Below are positions 39,157 through 47,467 of a DNA stretch of 64,000 nt, one piece after another. Position numbers and translations under genes: made by a program. Origin of the DNA: Rhizobium sp. AQ_MP (lineage in GTDB: Bacteria; Pseudomonadota; Alphaproteobacteria; Rhizobiales; Rhizobiaceae); NCBI RefSeq assembly GCF_014237835.1, contig NZ_JACJVI010000017.1, positions 58,496 to 122,495 on the forward strand, written 5' to 3'. The notes below the pieces were generated by a model. It worked only from the letters and a program-made list of their open reading frames with translations. It had not been told where the DNA came from and ran no database searches. Position 1 is the first letter of the stretch. The number at the start of each line of letters is the position of its first letter.

Positions 39157-40059
39157 TTGGCTCACCAGCAACAGACGAGGGAGTTCGGAAATGCTACGGA
39201 GGGGCTCAGGCCACTCTGGCTGCGGATCCTGCAGTTTCCGCTGATACGCATCTTGCTGCTTGCCCCGCTGCTCTTCGTTCTGATGGGCGTCAGCAACGGC
39301 TTCTGGGGCGGGCAGTTTGCCGACCGCCCACCGCTTGCGATCGGAAGTGCCGCTCTGATGGCAGCTCTTGCGATCGCCGTTTATGTCGCATTTGTCCGCT
39401 TCGTCGAACGACGCCCGGTCAACGAATTGGCACGGGCACCGCTGGCGCGCGAACTGGGAGGGGGGCTTCTGGGGGGCGCCGGTCTCTATACGCTGTGCGT
39501 GATGATCCTGATGGTGCTCGGCGTTTACCGCGTCGATGGGATCAACCCCTTCCCCCTCATCCTGCTGTCAATCGCCATGGCGATCAGCTCCAGCGTCTTC
39601 GAGGAACTGCTGCATCGGGGCGTGATTTTCCGCAATGTGGAGGAACTCGCCGGAAGCTGGATCGCGCTCCTGGTCTCGGCTCTGATCTTCGGGCTGCGCC
39701 ACCTCGGCAATCCGGAGGCGACCCTGCTGGGTGCGCTGGCAATTACTTTCGAAGCCGGAGTTCTGCTCGCGGCTCTCTTCCTTCTCACCCGACGACTATG
39801 GCTCAGCATCGGCTTCCACATGGGCTGGAACTTCGTGCAAAGCGGAATCTATTCCGGCTCCGTCTCCGGCGCCTTCAAACAGCCCGGTCTGTTCAGGGCG
39901 ACACTCGAAGGACCAGAGTTCCTGACAGGCGGCAGCTTCGGCATGGAGGGAAGTGTGGTGGCGTTCGGCCTCTGCACCGCCACGGGGCTTCTGGTGCTGC
40001 ACGCGGCGGCGAAACGGGGCAACATGCTGCCACCGATGTGGAAACACAGTGGACGATAA
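39157..40059 (+). CDS. CPBP-family intramembrane metalloprotease (first of two)
   Basis: A polytopic protein with the CPBP (Abi) motifs: EELLHRGVIFR (EExxxR), FGLRHLGNPEATLLG and HMGWNFVQSG. No ATG lies in the right place. I propose TTG 39157, nine bases after GAGGG, giving 300 residues. It begins ten bases after the S33 peptidase stop. CPBP enzymes are related to type II CAAX proteases; targets are unknown here. Confidence 0.8.
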   Translation: MAHQQQTREFGNATEGLRPLWLRILQFPLIRILLLAPLLFVLMGVSNGFWGGQFADRPPLAIGSAALMAALAIAVYVAFVRFVERRPVNELARAPLARELGGGLLGGAGLYTLCVMILMVLGVYRVDGINPFPLILLSIAMAISSSVFEELLHRGVIFRNVEELAGSWIALLVSALIFGLRHLGNPEATLLGALAITFEAGVLLAALFLLTRRLWLSIGFHMGWNFVQSGIYSGSVSGAFKQPGLFRATLEGPEFLTGGSFGMEGSVVAFGLCTATGLLVLHAAAKRGNMLPPMWKHSGR

Positions 40060-40127
40060 CAGAGAATCCAGCCGGATCACGGCGGGCATCGCCAACCCTG
40101 TGGAGCTTGAGCAAGAGGCAGGACGAC

Positions 40128-40925
40128 ATGAAATTCGCACACGGACAAGCCCGCCTCCCTTTCAGTCTGGTGGTCTACGGCATCTGGGCCACGATCACGA
40201 TCTACGGGGGGATCTGGCTCAGCGGCGGTCAAAAGCAGTCGCTCACCGAGGGACTGGCGAAAGGACCGCTCTGGAATGTCGTCGCCGCCTTCCTTTTCCT
40301 GGTGGCCGTCATTCTGGTGACGGGTTGGCGCGACCTCAAATTCGTGGCCCCAAGGCCGATGAGCTCGCTTCGCATCATGTGGCTGCCGGCACTCTACATT
40401 GTGACGTTTCTCGGCCTTGCTGCGGTGATCGGATTGCCCCCGCTCGATCTGATGCTGATGATCCTTCTCAGCACTATTTTCGTCGGACTGTCGGAGGAAA
40501 CCATGTTTCGCGGCATCCTGTTTCAGGCGTTGCGAACGCGCGTGAAGCTGTGGCCAGCGATGATCGGGACCTCGGTGCTCTTCGGCTCTGTTCACATCCT
40601 CAACGCGCTGACGACGGGGGAACTGCTGAACGCCATGCTGCAGGCTTTCACCGCGACCCTCAGCGGTTTCGCCTTCATGGCCATTCTCGTGCGGACGGGA
40701 TCGATCTGGCCGGCGATCATCTACCACGCGCTTTGGGATTTCGGCACGTTCTCGATCTCGGCCAGCCAGCAATCGGCCCCCCAGGGCCCCGGAGGGGAGG
40801 TCGGAGGATGGGCGTTCGTGCTGCCTGTGCTTCTGGTGTTGCCCCATTTTCTCTACGGGATCTATCTCCTGCGCAACGTTCGAAACGAAGATGTGCTGAG
40901 CACGGATCAGCCGTCCGATCGCTGA
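40128..40925 (+). CDS. CPBP-family intramembrane metalloprotease (second of two)
   Basis: A 265-residue polytopic protein with motifs SEETMFRGILFQAL (EExxxR), FGSVHILNAL and YHALWDFG (HxxxD). ATG 40128 follows an AGGCAGGACGAC site. Sequence resemblance to the preceding CPBP gene is limited to the motifs, so these are neighbours of one family rather than a recent tandem copy. Confidence 0.87.
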   Translation: MKFAHGQARLPFSLVVYGIWATITIYGGIWLSGGQKQSLTEGLAKGPLWNVVAAFLFLVAVILVTGWRDLKFVAPRPMSSLRIMWLPALYIVTFLGLAAVIGLPPLDLMLMILLSTIFVGLSEETMFRGILFQALRTRVKLWPAMIGTSVLFGSVHILNALTTGELLNAMLQAFTATLSGFAFMAILVRTGSIWPAIIYHALWDFGTFSISASQQSAPQGPGGEVGGWAFVLPVLLVLPHFLYGIYLLRNVRNEDVLSTDQPSDR

Positions 40926-41062
40926 AGACTTTCACGCTCAAGCGTGAGCTGACATGAACACAGATCGCTGGCCCAACCGGTTGACGCGGAACAAAGACAC
41001 CTGCGCGCCGTTGGCCCCTCGGGCGGGAGCCGTTTCACCCGTCGACAAAAGGGGAGCCAGAG

Positions 41063-43390
41063 ATGGATGAAACCGGTAAGAGCCGAGATCATAAGGCGAC
41101 AAGCCACGATCCGGGGACTCCGCAATATTCCGGCGCGACCGGAGGGTGGGGATCTCTCAAAGGGATCCTGAGCACCTATGGAAACGCGCATGCCTCCCCG
41201 GAGGCACTGAAGATCCTGGCCACGCAGAACAAGCCCAAAGGCATGATGTGCACTTCCTGCGCCTGGGCCAAACCTGCTGATCCGAATGCGTTGGAGTTCT
41301 GCGAAAATGGCGCGAAGGCGACACTCTGGGAAGCGACGACGCGGCGGGTCACACCAGAGTTTTTCAGCGAGCATACCGTTTCAGAGCTTCGTCAATGGCA
41401 CGACCATGACCTGGAAGCCGAAGGGCGTCTCACCCATCCCATGCGCTACGACCCCGATCGCGACCGTTACTTCGCGGTCAGTTGGGAAGACGCTTGTTCC
41501 GACATCGGTGCAAGATTGAGAGCGCTCGATCCGAAGTCGACCGTGTTCTATTCATCCGGTCACTCGGCGCTGGAGCCGGCCTATCTTTTTGCCCTGTTCG
41601 CCCGTTTGTATGGCCACAACAATCTGCCGCAGTCGTCGAACATGTGTCATGAGACGACCTCGGTCAATCTGAAGACCTTCATCGGAACGCCGGTCGGCAC
41701 CTGCACGCTGGAGGATTTCAAGCATTGCGACGCGATCTTCTTCTTCGGGCAGAACACGGGGTCCAACAGTCCGAGATTCCTTCATCAGCTCAAGGATGCC
41801 GTTGATCGCGGCTGTCGGATCGTGACCTTCAATCCTGTCCGTGAAAAAGGATTGCTTGAATTCGTCGACCCGCAAAACCCGGTTCAGATGACCGTCGGAA
41901 GTCCGACGCAGATCTCAGAACAGTTCTATCAGGTCCGTCCCGGCGGCGACATCGCAGTGCTCGCGGGAATGATGAAGTGCGTGTTCGACGCTGAAGAAAA
42001 AGCCCCGGGGACGGTCCTCGATCACGAATTCATAAAAGCCCATACGACCGGCTTCGCGCCCATGCTTGAGGCCGTGAACGCCATGAGCTGGGAGATGATC
42101 GAGGCGCATTCGGGCCTCACACGCCGCATGATCGAAGCTGCAGCGGACGTTTATGTCCGCGCCAGGAATGTCATTGGCATCTACGGCATGGGGATCACCC
42201 AGCATGTGCATGGTTGGCTGAGCCTCGGCATGCTCGTCAATCTGCTTTTGCTGGGCGGTAATGTCGGGCGGCTCGGCGCGGGTATTTCACCGGTGCGCGG
42301 GCATTCGAACGTGCAGGGCCAGCGGACTGTCGGGGTGAGCGAGAAGATCGAGACGGAAGCGGTTCCCGTGGATCGGCTGGAACAGTTGTTCGGCTTTAAG
42401 GTGCCGCGGGAAGATGGCCGCAACACCGTGGCCGCCGGCGAAGGCATCCTGGACGGCTCCGTCAAGGCCATGTTGCTGCTGGGTGGCAACCTGGTCAGGG
42501 CCATGCCCGACAGGGAGCGGCTGGAAAAGGCGTGGCCCGGCCTCGATCTCACCGTCTATATCGCCACGAAGCTCAACCGATCGCACCTGACTCCCGGAAA
42601 GGTCTCTTATCTTCTGCCCTGTCTCGGCCGGACCGACCGAGATGTACAGCAGACAGGCGAGCAAGCCGTTTCGATGGAAGACTCGCTCAGCCACATCTAT
42701 GGCTCGCTCGGGTCGGCGACACCGCCAGGCGAGGAGGTCCGGTCGGAGGTGGAGATCGTGTGCCGGCTGGCCAAGGCGACCCTCTCCGGCAACAATCCGA
42801 ATTTGCGGTGGGACGACTGGACTGCCGATTACAGCCTGATCCGTGATCTGATCGAAGCGACCTATCCCGACCAGTTCAAGGACTTCAACGGACGACTTTT
42901 CATCCCGGGCGGGTTCTATCGAGGAAATTCCGCGCGGGAACGCACGTGGAACACGGAGAGCGGCAAGGCGCAGTTCACCACCCCCGATACAATCTCGGCC
43001 CTTGGAGAACCGCTGTCGGACGCGACCAGCAGCGATGGCCGCATGACATTGGTGACACTACGCTCCAACGACCAGTTCAATACGACCATTTACGGTTTTT
43101 CCGACCGCCTGCGCGGATTGCAAGGAGATCGAAACATCGTTCTCATCAATCGAGACGAGATGCGACGTTTCGATCTGCAGGATGGGGAGAAGATTACTCT
43201 TGTGTCGGATCTGAACGATGGCATCGACCGACGGGTCTCAGGACTGACCGTCACCGCCTACGATCTTCCCGATGGTTGCGTGGCCGGATACTACCCCGAA
43301 CTCAATCCCCTGGTGCCTTTGTCCTATCACGAGAAAAACTCGGGAACGCCGGCTTACAAGGGCGCGCCGGTGCGTATTGTTGCGGGTTGA
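41063..43390 (+). CDS. FdhF/YdeP-family molybdopterin oxidoreductase
   Basis: A 775-residue protein of the formate-dehydrogenase-alpha-like YdeP group. Near the N-terminus CTSCAWAKP with a later Cys (EFCENGAK) suggests an iron-sulfur or modified cluster site. The molybdopterin-binding region includes SSNMCHETTSVNLK and FFFGQNTGSNSPRF. No selenocysteine, electron-transfer subunit or FdhD chaperone gene is adjacent, so it is an orphan catalytic subunit. YdeP homologues have been linked to acid resistance in enterics; the substrate is unknown. Confidence 0.9.
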   Translation: MDETGKSRDHKATSHDPGTPQYSGATGGWGSLKGILSTYGNAHASPEALKILATQNKPKGMMCTSCAWAKPADPNALEFCENGAKATLWEATTRRVTPEFFSEHTVSELRQWHDHDLEAEGRLTHPMRYDPDRDRYFAVSWEDACSDIGARLRALDPKSTVFYSSGHSALEPAYLFALFARLYGHNNLPQSSNMCHETTSVNLKTFIGTPVGTCTLEDFKHCDAIFFFGQNTGSNSPRFLHQLKDAVDRGCRIVTFNPVREKGLLEFVDPQNPVQMTVGSPTQISEQFYQVRPGGDIAVLAGMMKCVFDAEEKAPGTVLDHEFIKAHTTGFAPMLEAVNAMSWEMIEAHSGLTRRMIEAAADVYVRARNVIGIYGMGITQHVHGWLSLGMLVNLLLLGGNVGRLGAGISPVRGHSNVQGQRTVGVSEKIETEAVPVDRLEQLFGFKVPREDGRNTVAAGEGILDGSVKAMLLLGGNLVRAMPDRERLEKAWPGLDLTVYIATKLNRSHLTPGKVSYLLPCLGRTDRDVQQTGEQAVSMEDSLSHIYGSLGSATPPGEEVRSEVEIVCRLAKATLSGNNPNLRWDDWTADYSLIRDLIEATYPDQFKDFNGRLFIPGGFYRGNSARERTWNTESGKAQFTTPDTISALGEPLSDATSSDGRMTLVTLRSNDQFNTTIYGFSDRLRGLQGDRNIVLINRDEMRRFDLQDGEKITLVSDLNDGIDRRVSGLTVTAYDLPDGCVAGYYPELNPLVPLSYHEKNSGTPAYKGAPVRIVAG

Positions 43391-43705
43391 TCAATCGAGA
43401 CGGTCCCCCATGTTGTGCCGTCGCCCGTCTCCTTCTTCGGCAAGAGAAGAGGCCCCGATAGCTGACTGAGGTGCCGGCGAGGCCTGAAGCGCCCTGCTCT
43501 GTTTCCGCGTTCCCCGGCTTCGCCTGCCTGCGAACCAGGAGCGGCAAACCCTGCCAGTGCAGAGCCCAAGTCCACCACCCCAGACGTTCTTGCGCTTACC
43601 GGAAGCCTCAGACGTCGCACCGGTCCTGAACCGCGTTCAGGTTCCTGTCAGCTTTCCGCTTCAGTGCATCGGTTCTCTTTGATCCATGCAGGAAAGGAAG
43701 CGGGC
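43391..43705. other. Intergenic region before eptA with the shared 17-bp motif
   Basis: No gene is visible. Near its right end lies the short inverted repeat CCTGAAC-CGC-GTTCAGG (43625-43641), overlapping the direct-repeat motif listed separately. The GAGACGG and CCGTCTC arms near 43400-43433 are too far apart for a good terminator. Confidence 0.5.
43635..43651 (+). promoter_or_regulatory. Direct-repeat motif before eptA (site A)
   Basis: GTTCAGGTTCCTGTCAG: two TCAG-ending half-sites offset by 11 bp, the spacing used by OmpR/PmrA-type regulators. The same pattern recurs at 46695-46711 (minus) and 46735-46751 (plus). It lies 54 bases before the TTG start of eptA. Confidence 0.7.
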
Positions 43706-45343
43706 TTGTTCAAGACGCTTTTGAGCTTCCGGCCGCGGATGCGCAGCGAGGTGCTGAGCATACTCACCGCAGGCTATCTTCTCCTCTTCGTGAACGGGAC
43801 GTTTTGGCACAAGTCTTCAGTCTTCCTGAAGGACGACATGCTCGCCTTGTTTGCGCTGTCCGTCGGGCTGCTCGCGGGTTTCATTGCGCTGATGCTCACG
43901 TTCTCCGCCAAGTATCTGATCAAGCCAGCGCTGATTCTGCTCCTGCTGGCTAGCGTTGCGGGCGCGTGGTTCATGGACCGGTTCGGCGTCATCATCGACG
44001 GCGAGATGATCCGCAATGCCATTGAGACCAATCAGGCAGAAGCCGGTCACCTGATCACCGGAGCCTTCGTCCTTCACCTGTTGCTGTTCGGCTTCTTGCC
44101 GGCGTTGTTCATCACATTCGTGGACATCGTGCATCGTCCCATTCTGAAAAAAGTGGCCGTCAATATGATGATCATCGTGCCCTGCCTTGCCGTTCTGGCC
44201 CTGGCGGGGCTCTCGAACAGCGGCACGTTCATCTTCACCGCCCGCGCACACCGGGACTGGTTCCGGACGTTGAACCCGATCTTCCCGATGGTCAGCGCTG
44301 CGGGCTTCGTCATGGGAAAACATCAAGAGCAGAACATCGTCGTTCAGCCGATCGGAACGGATGCGAAGCGCATGTTAGGCAACGAACAGAGCCAACGTAA
44401 GCCAAGGGTTACGGTCGTGGTTGTTGGCGAGACTGCGAGGGCACAGAACTTCCAACTCGGAGGCTACGCGCGACAAACCAATCCTGAGCTCTCGAAACGC
44501 GATATTGTCTACTTCTCCAACACGTCGAGCTGTGGAACGGCGACCGCCGTTTCGGTGCCTTGCATGTTCTCGGTTTATGGACGCGGGGACTACACCCATG
44601 CCAAGGGGCTGGCTACTGAAAATCTGATGGATGTCCTCACCCATGCCGGCATCAAGACGGAATGGTGGGACAACAACACAGGCGACAAACGTGTCGCTGA
44701 CCGGATCAAGAAAACAGACCTCTTCAGGTCGAGCGATCCGCGGTTCTGCAACGGTGGTGAATGCCTGGATCAGATCCTTGTCGATGGCCTGGACACATGG
44801 CTGGACAAGGTTGATGGCGACGCGGTTCTCGTGCTGCATCAGCTCGGCAATCACGGCCCCGCCTACTATCTTCGTTATCCCGAGGAATTCCGGAAATTCA
44901 TGCCAGACTGCCGCTCGGTGGACTTTGACACCTGCGCGCCGGAAACCATTACCAACGCCTATGACAATGCCCTGCTCTACACAGATCACATCCTGTCAGA
45001 GGTGATCGACAAGCTGAACGCACAGGGCGATCGGCTGGATACGGCGATGGTCTATATGTCGGACCACGGAGAATCACTCGGCGAAAACGGCCTCTACCTG
45101 CATGGTGCACCCTACATTCTCGCGCCGAAGGAGCAGACGCATATTCCCTTCGTCGTCTGGCTCTCCCCGGGCCTGCAACAGTCTAATCACCTCGACAAGT
45201 CTTGCCTTGCTGGAAAGGCTCCCACGCCACTCTCGCACGACAATCTATTCCACAGCGTGCTCGGCCTGATGCAGGTCGAGACGGAAGTTCGGGACCCCAT
45301 ACTAGACATATTCTCGTCTTGCCGAGACGGAGCATCCTCATGA
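43706..45343 (+). CDS. eptA: Lipid A phosphoethanolamine transferase (EptA/PmrC family)
   Basis: About 545 residues, with five N-terminal membrane helices and a periplasmic sulfatase-fold domain. The metal-ligand Glu is in VVVGETARAQNF, the Thr nucleophile in SSCGTATAVSVPCMFS, and further ligands are in MSDHGESLGENGLYLHG. Cysteine pairs fit the usual disulfides. I chose TTG 43706 because GGAAAGGAA lies just upstream; a GTG at 43664 has no site and would start 12 bases after a putative operator. The enzyme moves phosphoethanolamine from PE to lipid A and so can raise resistance to cationic peptides. Confidence 0.93.
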   Translation: MFKTLLSFRPRMRSEVLSILTAGYLLLFVNGTFWHKSSVFLKDDMLALFALSVGLLAGFIALMLTFSAKYLIKPALILLLLASVAGAWFMDRFGVIIDGEMIRNAIETNQAEAGHLITGAFVLHLLLFGFLPALFITFVDIVHRPILKKVAVNMMIIVPCLAVLALAGLSNSGTFIFTARAHRDWFRTLNPIFPMVSAAGFVMGKHQEQNIVVQPIGTDAKRMLGNEQSQRKPRVTVVVVGETARAQNFQLGGYARQTNPELSKRDIVYFSNTSSCGTATAVSVPCMFSVYGRGDYTHAKGLATENLMDVLTHAGIKTEWWDNNTGDKRVADRIKKTDLFRSSDPRFCNGGECLDQILVDGLDTWLDKVDGDAVLVLHQLGNHGPAYYLRYPEEFRKFMPDCRSVDFDTCAPETITNAYDNALLYTDHILSEVIDKLNAQGDRLDTAMVYMSDHGESLGENGLYLHGAPYILAPKEQTHIPFVVWLSPGLQQSNHLDKSCLAGKAPTPLSHDNLFHSVLGLMQVETEVRDPILDIFSSCRDGASS

Positions 45344-45729
45344 CGCGTCACACCAAAGATGCTGCGCCGAAGCAAACGGGGATAGCCCATCTATGGTCTG
45401 CCGCTGGCTATTCGGCGGGCGGTCTGACACGGCTGACGAAGGAGGCTGCGTTTCGCCAGGAGGTTATGGCCGGTACTGGGCTGTTGGTTGCCTACGCCGT
45501 GATGGATGTGACGGCCGCCGTCCGGCTGTCGGCGATCATCCTGTTTCTCCTCCTGATCGCCATGGAAGCGGTCAATACGGCGATCGAAGAAATCATTGAC
45601 CGCATCTCACCGGAGGTGTCGGCAACGGGCAAACATGCGAAGGATCTCGGATCGCTGGCTGTGTTCTGCCTGATCTTGGCCAATTCCATGCTGCTGCTTT
45701 ATGCGCTCACTGTTCATCTGAAAATTTGA
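45340..45729 (+). CDS. dgkA: Diacylglycerol kinase (DgkA)
   Basis: A 129-residue membrane kinase with three helices. The signature EAVNTAIEEIIDRISPE and the following HAKDLGSLAVF are conserved DgkA segments. It overlaps the eptA stop by ATGA. EptA releases diacylglycerol from phosphatidylethanolamine, and DgkA phosphorylates it back to phosphatidate, so the pairing is metabolically sensible. Confidence 0.95.
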   Translation: MTRHTKDAAPKQTGIAHLWSAAGYSAGGLTRLTKEAAFRQEVMAGTGLLVAYAVMDVTAAVRLSAIILFLLLIAMEAVNTAIEEIIDRISPEVSATGKHAKDLGSLAVFCLILANSMLLLYALTVHLKI

Positions 45730-45779
45730 GGGAAGCCCCTTTCAGGGAAAGCTCGTGCTGGCGCTTGCCACACATAGAA

Positions 45780-45808
45780 CAAGGACGCCACGGTCAGCGG
45801 CGTCCTTG
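45780..45808. terminator. Shared terminator between dgkA and the convergent cytochrome gene
   Basis: Ten-base-pair stem CAAGGACGCC/GGCGTCCTTG with a nine-base loop, followed by TTTG on the plus strand and by TTCT on the minus strand. It lies 50 bases past dgkA and 25 bases past the cytochrome stop. Confidence 0.7.
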
Positions 45809-45832
45809 TTTGTGGTCAACGAGCCTGAGCAA

Positions 45833-46372
45833 TCAGAGAATATCGGTGCCGGCGGGGGCCCGCTTGCGACCGGTGATCATGGCGAGCACCAGGTTTTCCT
45901 GGTGCCGCCGGCTAGCATGGACCACGCCGGCCACATGCAAGGCGATTGCCACGAGCAGCAATTGCGCCAGGGCTTCATGCGTCTCCTCAACCCATTCGAT
46001 GCCCCAATAGGCGTCGGTGGTCTGCATCCAACCGGTCAGGGCGATGCCGCCGATCATGATGAGCAGCACAACGACCATGGCAGCCCCGAGTGGATTGTGG
46101 CCGAGGTAGCGGGCCTCCTGGTGGCGCAGCATCTCGCCCGCATAGCGCAGGGTCCGCTTTGGCGAACGGATGAACTGACTAAAGCGCGCGTAGCCCGTTC
46201 CGGCGAGCCCGAGAACGAGGCGCAGGCCAATCAGACCGGCGGCTGTATAGCCTGCGACTTCGTGCAGGCTCTGCAACTCGTCTGCCGTCAGCCAGCACAA
46301 GGCGACACTGCCCGCAAGGCTCCAGTGAAAGAGCCTGATCGGACGATCCCAGACCTTGACTGTCGAGGCCAT
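45833..46372 (-). CDS. Cytochrome b561-family membrane protein
   Basis: A 179-residue, four-helix di-haem cytochrome of the b561/HyaC type. It starts with VKVWDRPIRLFHWSLAGSV (haem-ligand His in RLFHW). Further candidate ligand histidines are in LHEVAGYTAAGLIGLRL, EETHEALAQLLLV and IALHVAGVVHASRRHQENL. It lies three bases behind the PepSY gene and belongs to the same leftward operon. It probably passes electrons across the inner membrane; the partner is unknown. Confidence 0.9.
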   Translation of the reverse strand: MASTVKVWDRPIRLFHWSLAGSVALCWLTADELQSLHEVAGYTAAGLIGLRLVLGLAGTGYARFSQFIRSPKRTLRYAGEMLRHQEARYLGHNPLGAAMVVVLLIMIGGIALTGWMQTTDAYWGIEWVEETHEALAQLLLVAIALHVAGVVHASRRHQENLVLAMITGRKRAPAGTDIL

Positions 46373-46375
46373 CGA

Positions 46376-46642
46376 TCAGTCCTCGATCTTCATGCCGACA
46401 GTGTCGAGCGTCTGCGGGTTGAAATAGGCCTCGACCTTCTCGCCCTTGGCATTGATGGCATAGGCCTCGTAGCAGCCATCCTCTGTCTTGATCGAGCGGA
46501 CCTTCCAGCCTTCGCCTTCGAGTTTGGCCAGCAGGGTCTCGCGTGGCTTCCAGTCGGCCATGGCGACATTGCATTTTTCCGACGCCAGCGCGGTGCTGCC
46601 GAATGCTGATGCGAGGCTGAGAGCTACGATGATCTTGCGCAT
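46376..46642 (-). CDS. Periplasmic PepSY-domain protein
   Basis: An 88-residue protein with a signal peptide (MRKIIVALSLASAFGSTALA) and one PepSY-like domain, including LLAKLEGEGWKVRSIKTEDG followed by CYEAYAINAKGEKVEAYFNP. Two cysteines occur in the mature part. ATG 46642 follows AGGAAAGGAACACGTCAC. PepSY proteins often sit beside cytochrome b561 and QseBC/PmrAB-like systems, as here. Confidence 0.87.
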   Translation of the reverse strand: MRKIIVALSLASAFGSTALASEKCNVAMADWKPRETLLAKLEGEGWKVRSIKTEDGCYEAYAINAKGEKVEAYFNPQTLDTVGMKIED

Positions 46643-46694
46643 GTGACGTGTTCCTTTCCTGTGTTGGACACGGGGAGGAAGATCAGTCTTCAAG

Positions 46695-46711
46695 CTGACA
46701 GCTACCTGAAT
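46695..46711 (-). promoter_or_regulatory. Direct-repeat motif before the PepSY-cytochrome operon (site B)
   Basis: On the minus strand ATTCAGGTAGCTGTCAG, matching site A at 14 of 17 positions. It lies 53 bases before the PepSY start, a distance similar to that of the other two sites. Confidence 0.68.
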
Positions 46712-46734
46712 GGATGTAACCTCGCTTGCGGCTG

Positions 46735-46751
46735 GTTCAGCAGCCTGTCAG
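46735..46751 (+). promoter_or_regulatory. Direct-repeat motif before the response regulator gene (site C)
   Basis: GTTCAGCAGCCTGTCAG, matching site A at 14 of 17 positions, with all differences in the three-base spacer. It lies 48 bases before the regulator start, consistent with autoregulation. Confidence 0.68.
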
Positions 46752-46798
46752 TTTCGTAAGTTACAAAGGATCAAAGTCGCTTCGATAGAGGTCATGGA

Positions 46799-47467
46799 AT
46801 GCGCGTGCTGTTGGTGGAAGACGACGAGATTTTGGGTGATGCCGTGAAGACGCATGTGGACCGCGAGGGCCATGCGGTGGACTGGGCATGCACACGCGAC
46901 GAGGCCGAAGCCAGTCTCGAAGCTGCGGCTTATGATCTCGTTCTTCTCGATCTGCGGCTGCCGGATGGGAGCGGGCTCGACATTCTGAGGGCCATGCGCG
47001 CCCGTCGGGACGAGATGCCCGTGATCATCATGACCGCGCATGATCAGGTGTCTGACCGCATTGCCGGCTTGAATGCCGGCGCAGACGACTACCTCGTCAA
47101 ACCGGTCGATCTGGGCGAATTGCAGGCCCGCATCCACGCCGTGTCGCGGCGCTACGGGACTCACAAGCTGCCTGATCTCACGATCGGTGGCACCGCAATC
47201 TTCCCTTCCGAGCGACGTATTGCCGGCGAAGACGGGCAGGAAATCCTGCTGTCCTCGCGCGAATGGGCCGTGCTCGACCGGTTGATCGCTCGCAAGCGTG
47301 CCATCGTTTCAAAGGCGCAGATCGAGGAGGCACTCTACGCCTTCGGGGCGGAAGTCGAGAGCAACACGGTCGAAGTCTATGTCAGCCGCTTGCGCCGAAA
47401 ACTCGGCAAGGATGCCATCGAGACCGTGCGTGGTGTGGGTTACAGGATTTCCGCCGATGCGGTCTGA
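46799..47467 (+). CDS. OmpR-family response regulator, PmrA/QseB-like
   Basis: A 222-residue regulator. The receiver has VEDDE at 6-10, phosphoacceptor Asp51 in LLDLRLPDGSG and Lys in VKPVDLGEL. The C-terminal winged helix ends with EVYVSRLRRKLGKDAIETVR. It overlaps the kinase gene by 11 bases. Flanked by eptA-dgkA and PepSY-cytochrome b561, it is the likely controller of both, supported by the shared 17-bp motif. Confidence 0.94.
   Translation: MRVLLVEDDEILGDAVKTHVDREGHAVDWACTRDEAEASLEAAAYDLVLLDLRLPDGSGLDILRAMRARRDEMPVIIMTAHDQVSDRIAGLNAGADDYLVKPVDLGELQARIHAVSRRYGTHKLPDLTIGGTAIFPSERRIAGEDGQEILLSSREWAVLDRLIARKRAIVSKAQIEEALYAFGAEVESNTVEVYVSRLRRKLGKDAIETVRGVGYRISADAV

Noticed and set aside
40932..40947. 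Short inverted repeat TCACGC-TCAA-GCGTGA after the second CPBP gene
   Set aside because: Six-base stem without a T-run; not convincing as a terminator.
43664..43705. Upstream GTG start for eptA
   Set aside because: No ribosome-binding site, and it would begin 12 bases after the putative operator; the TTG at 43706 has GGAAAGGAA in good position.
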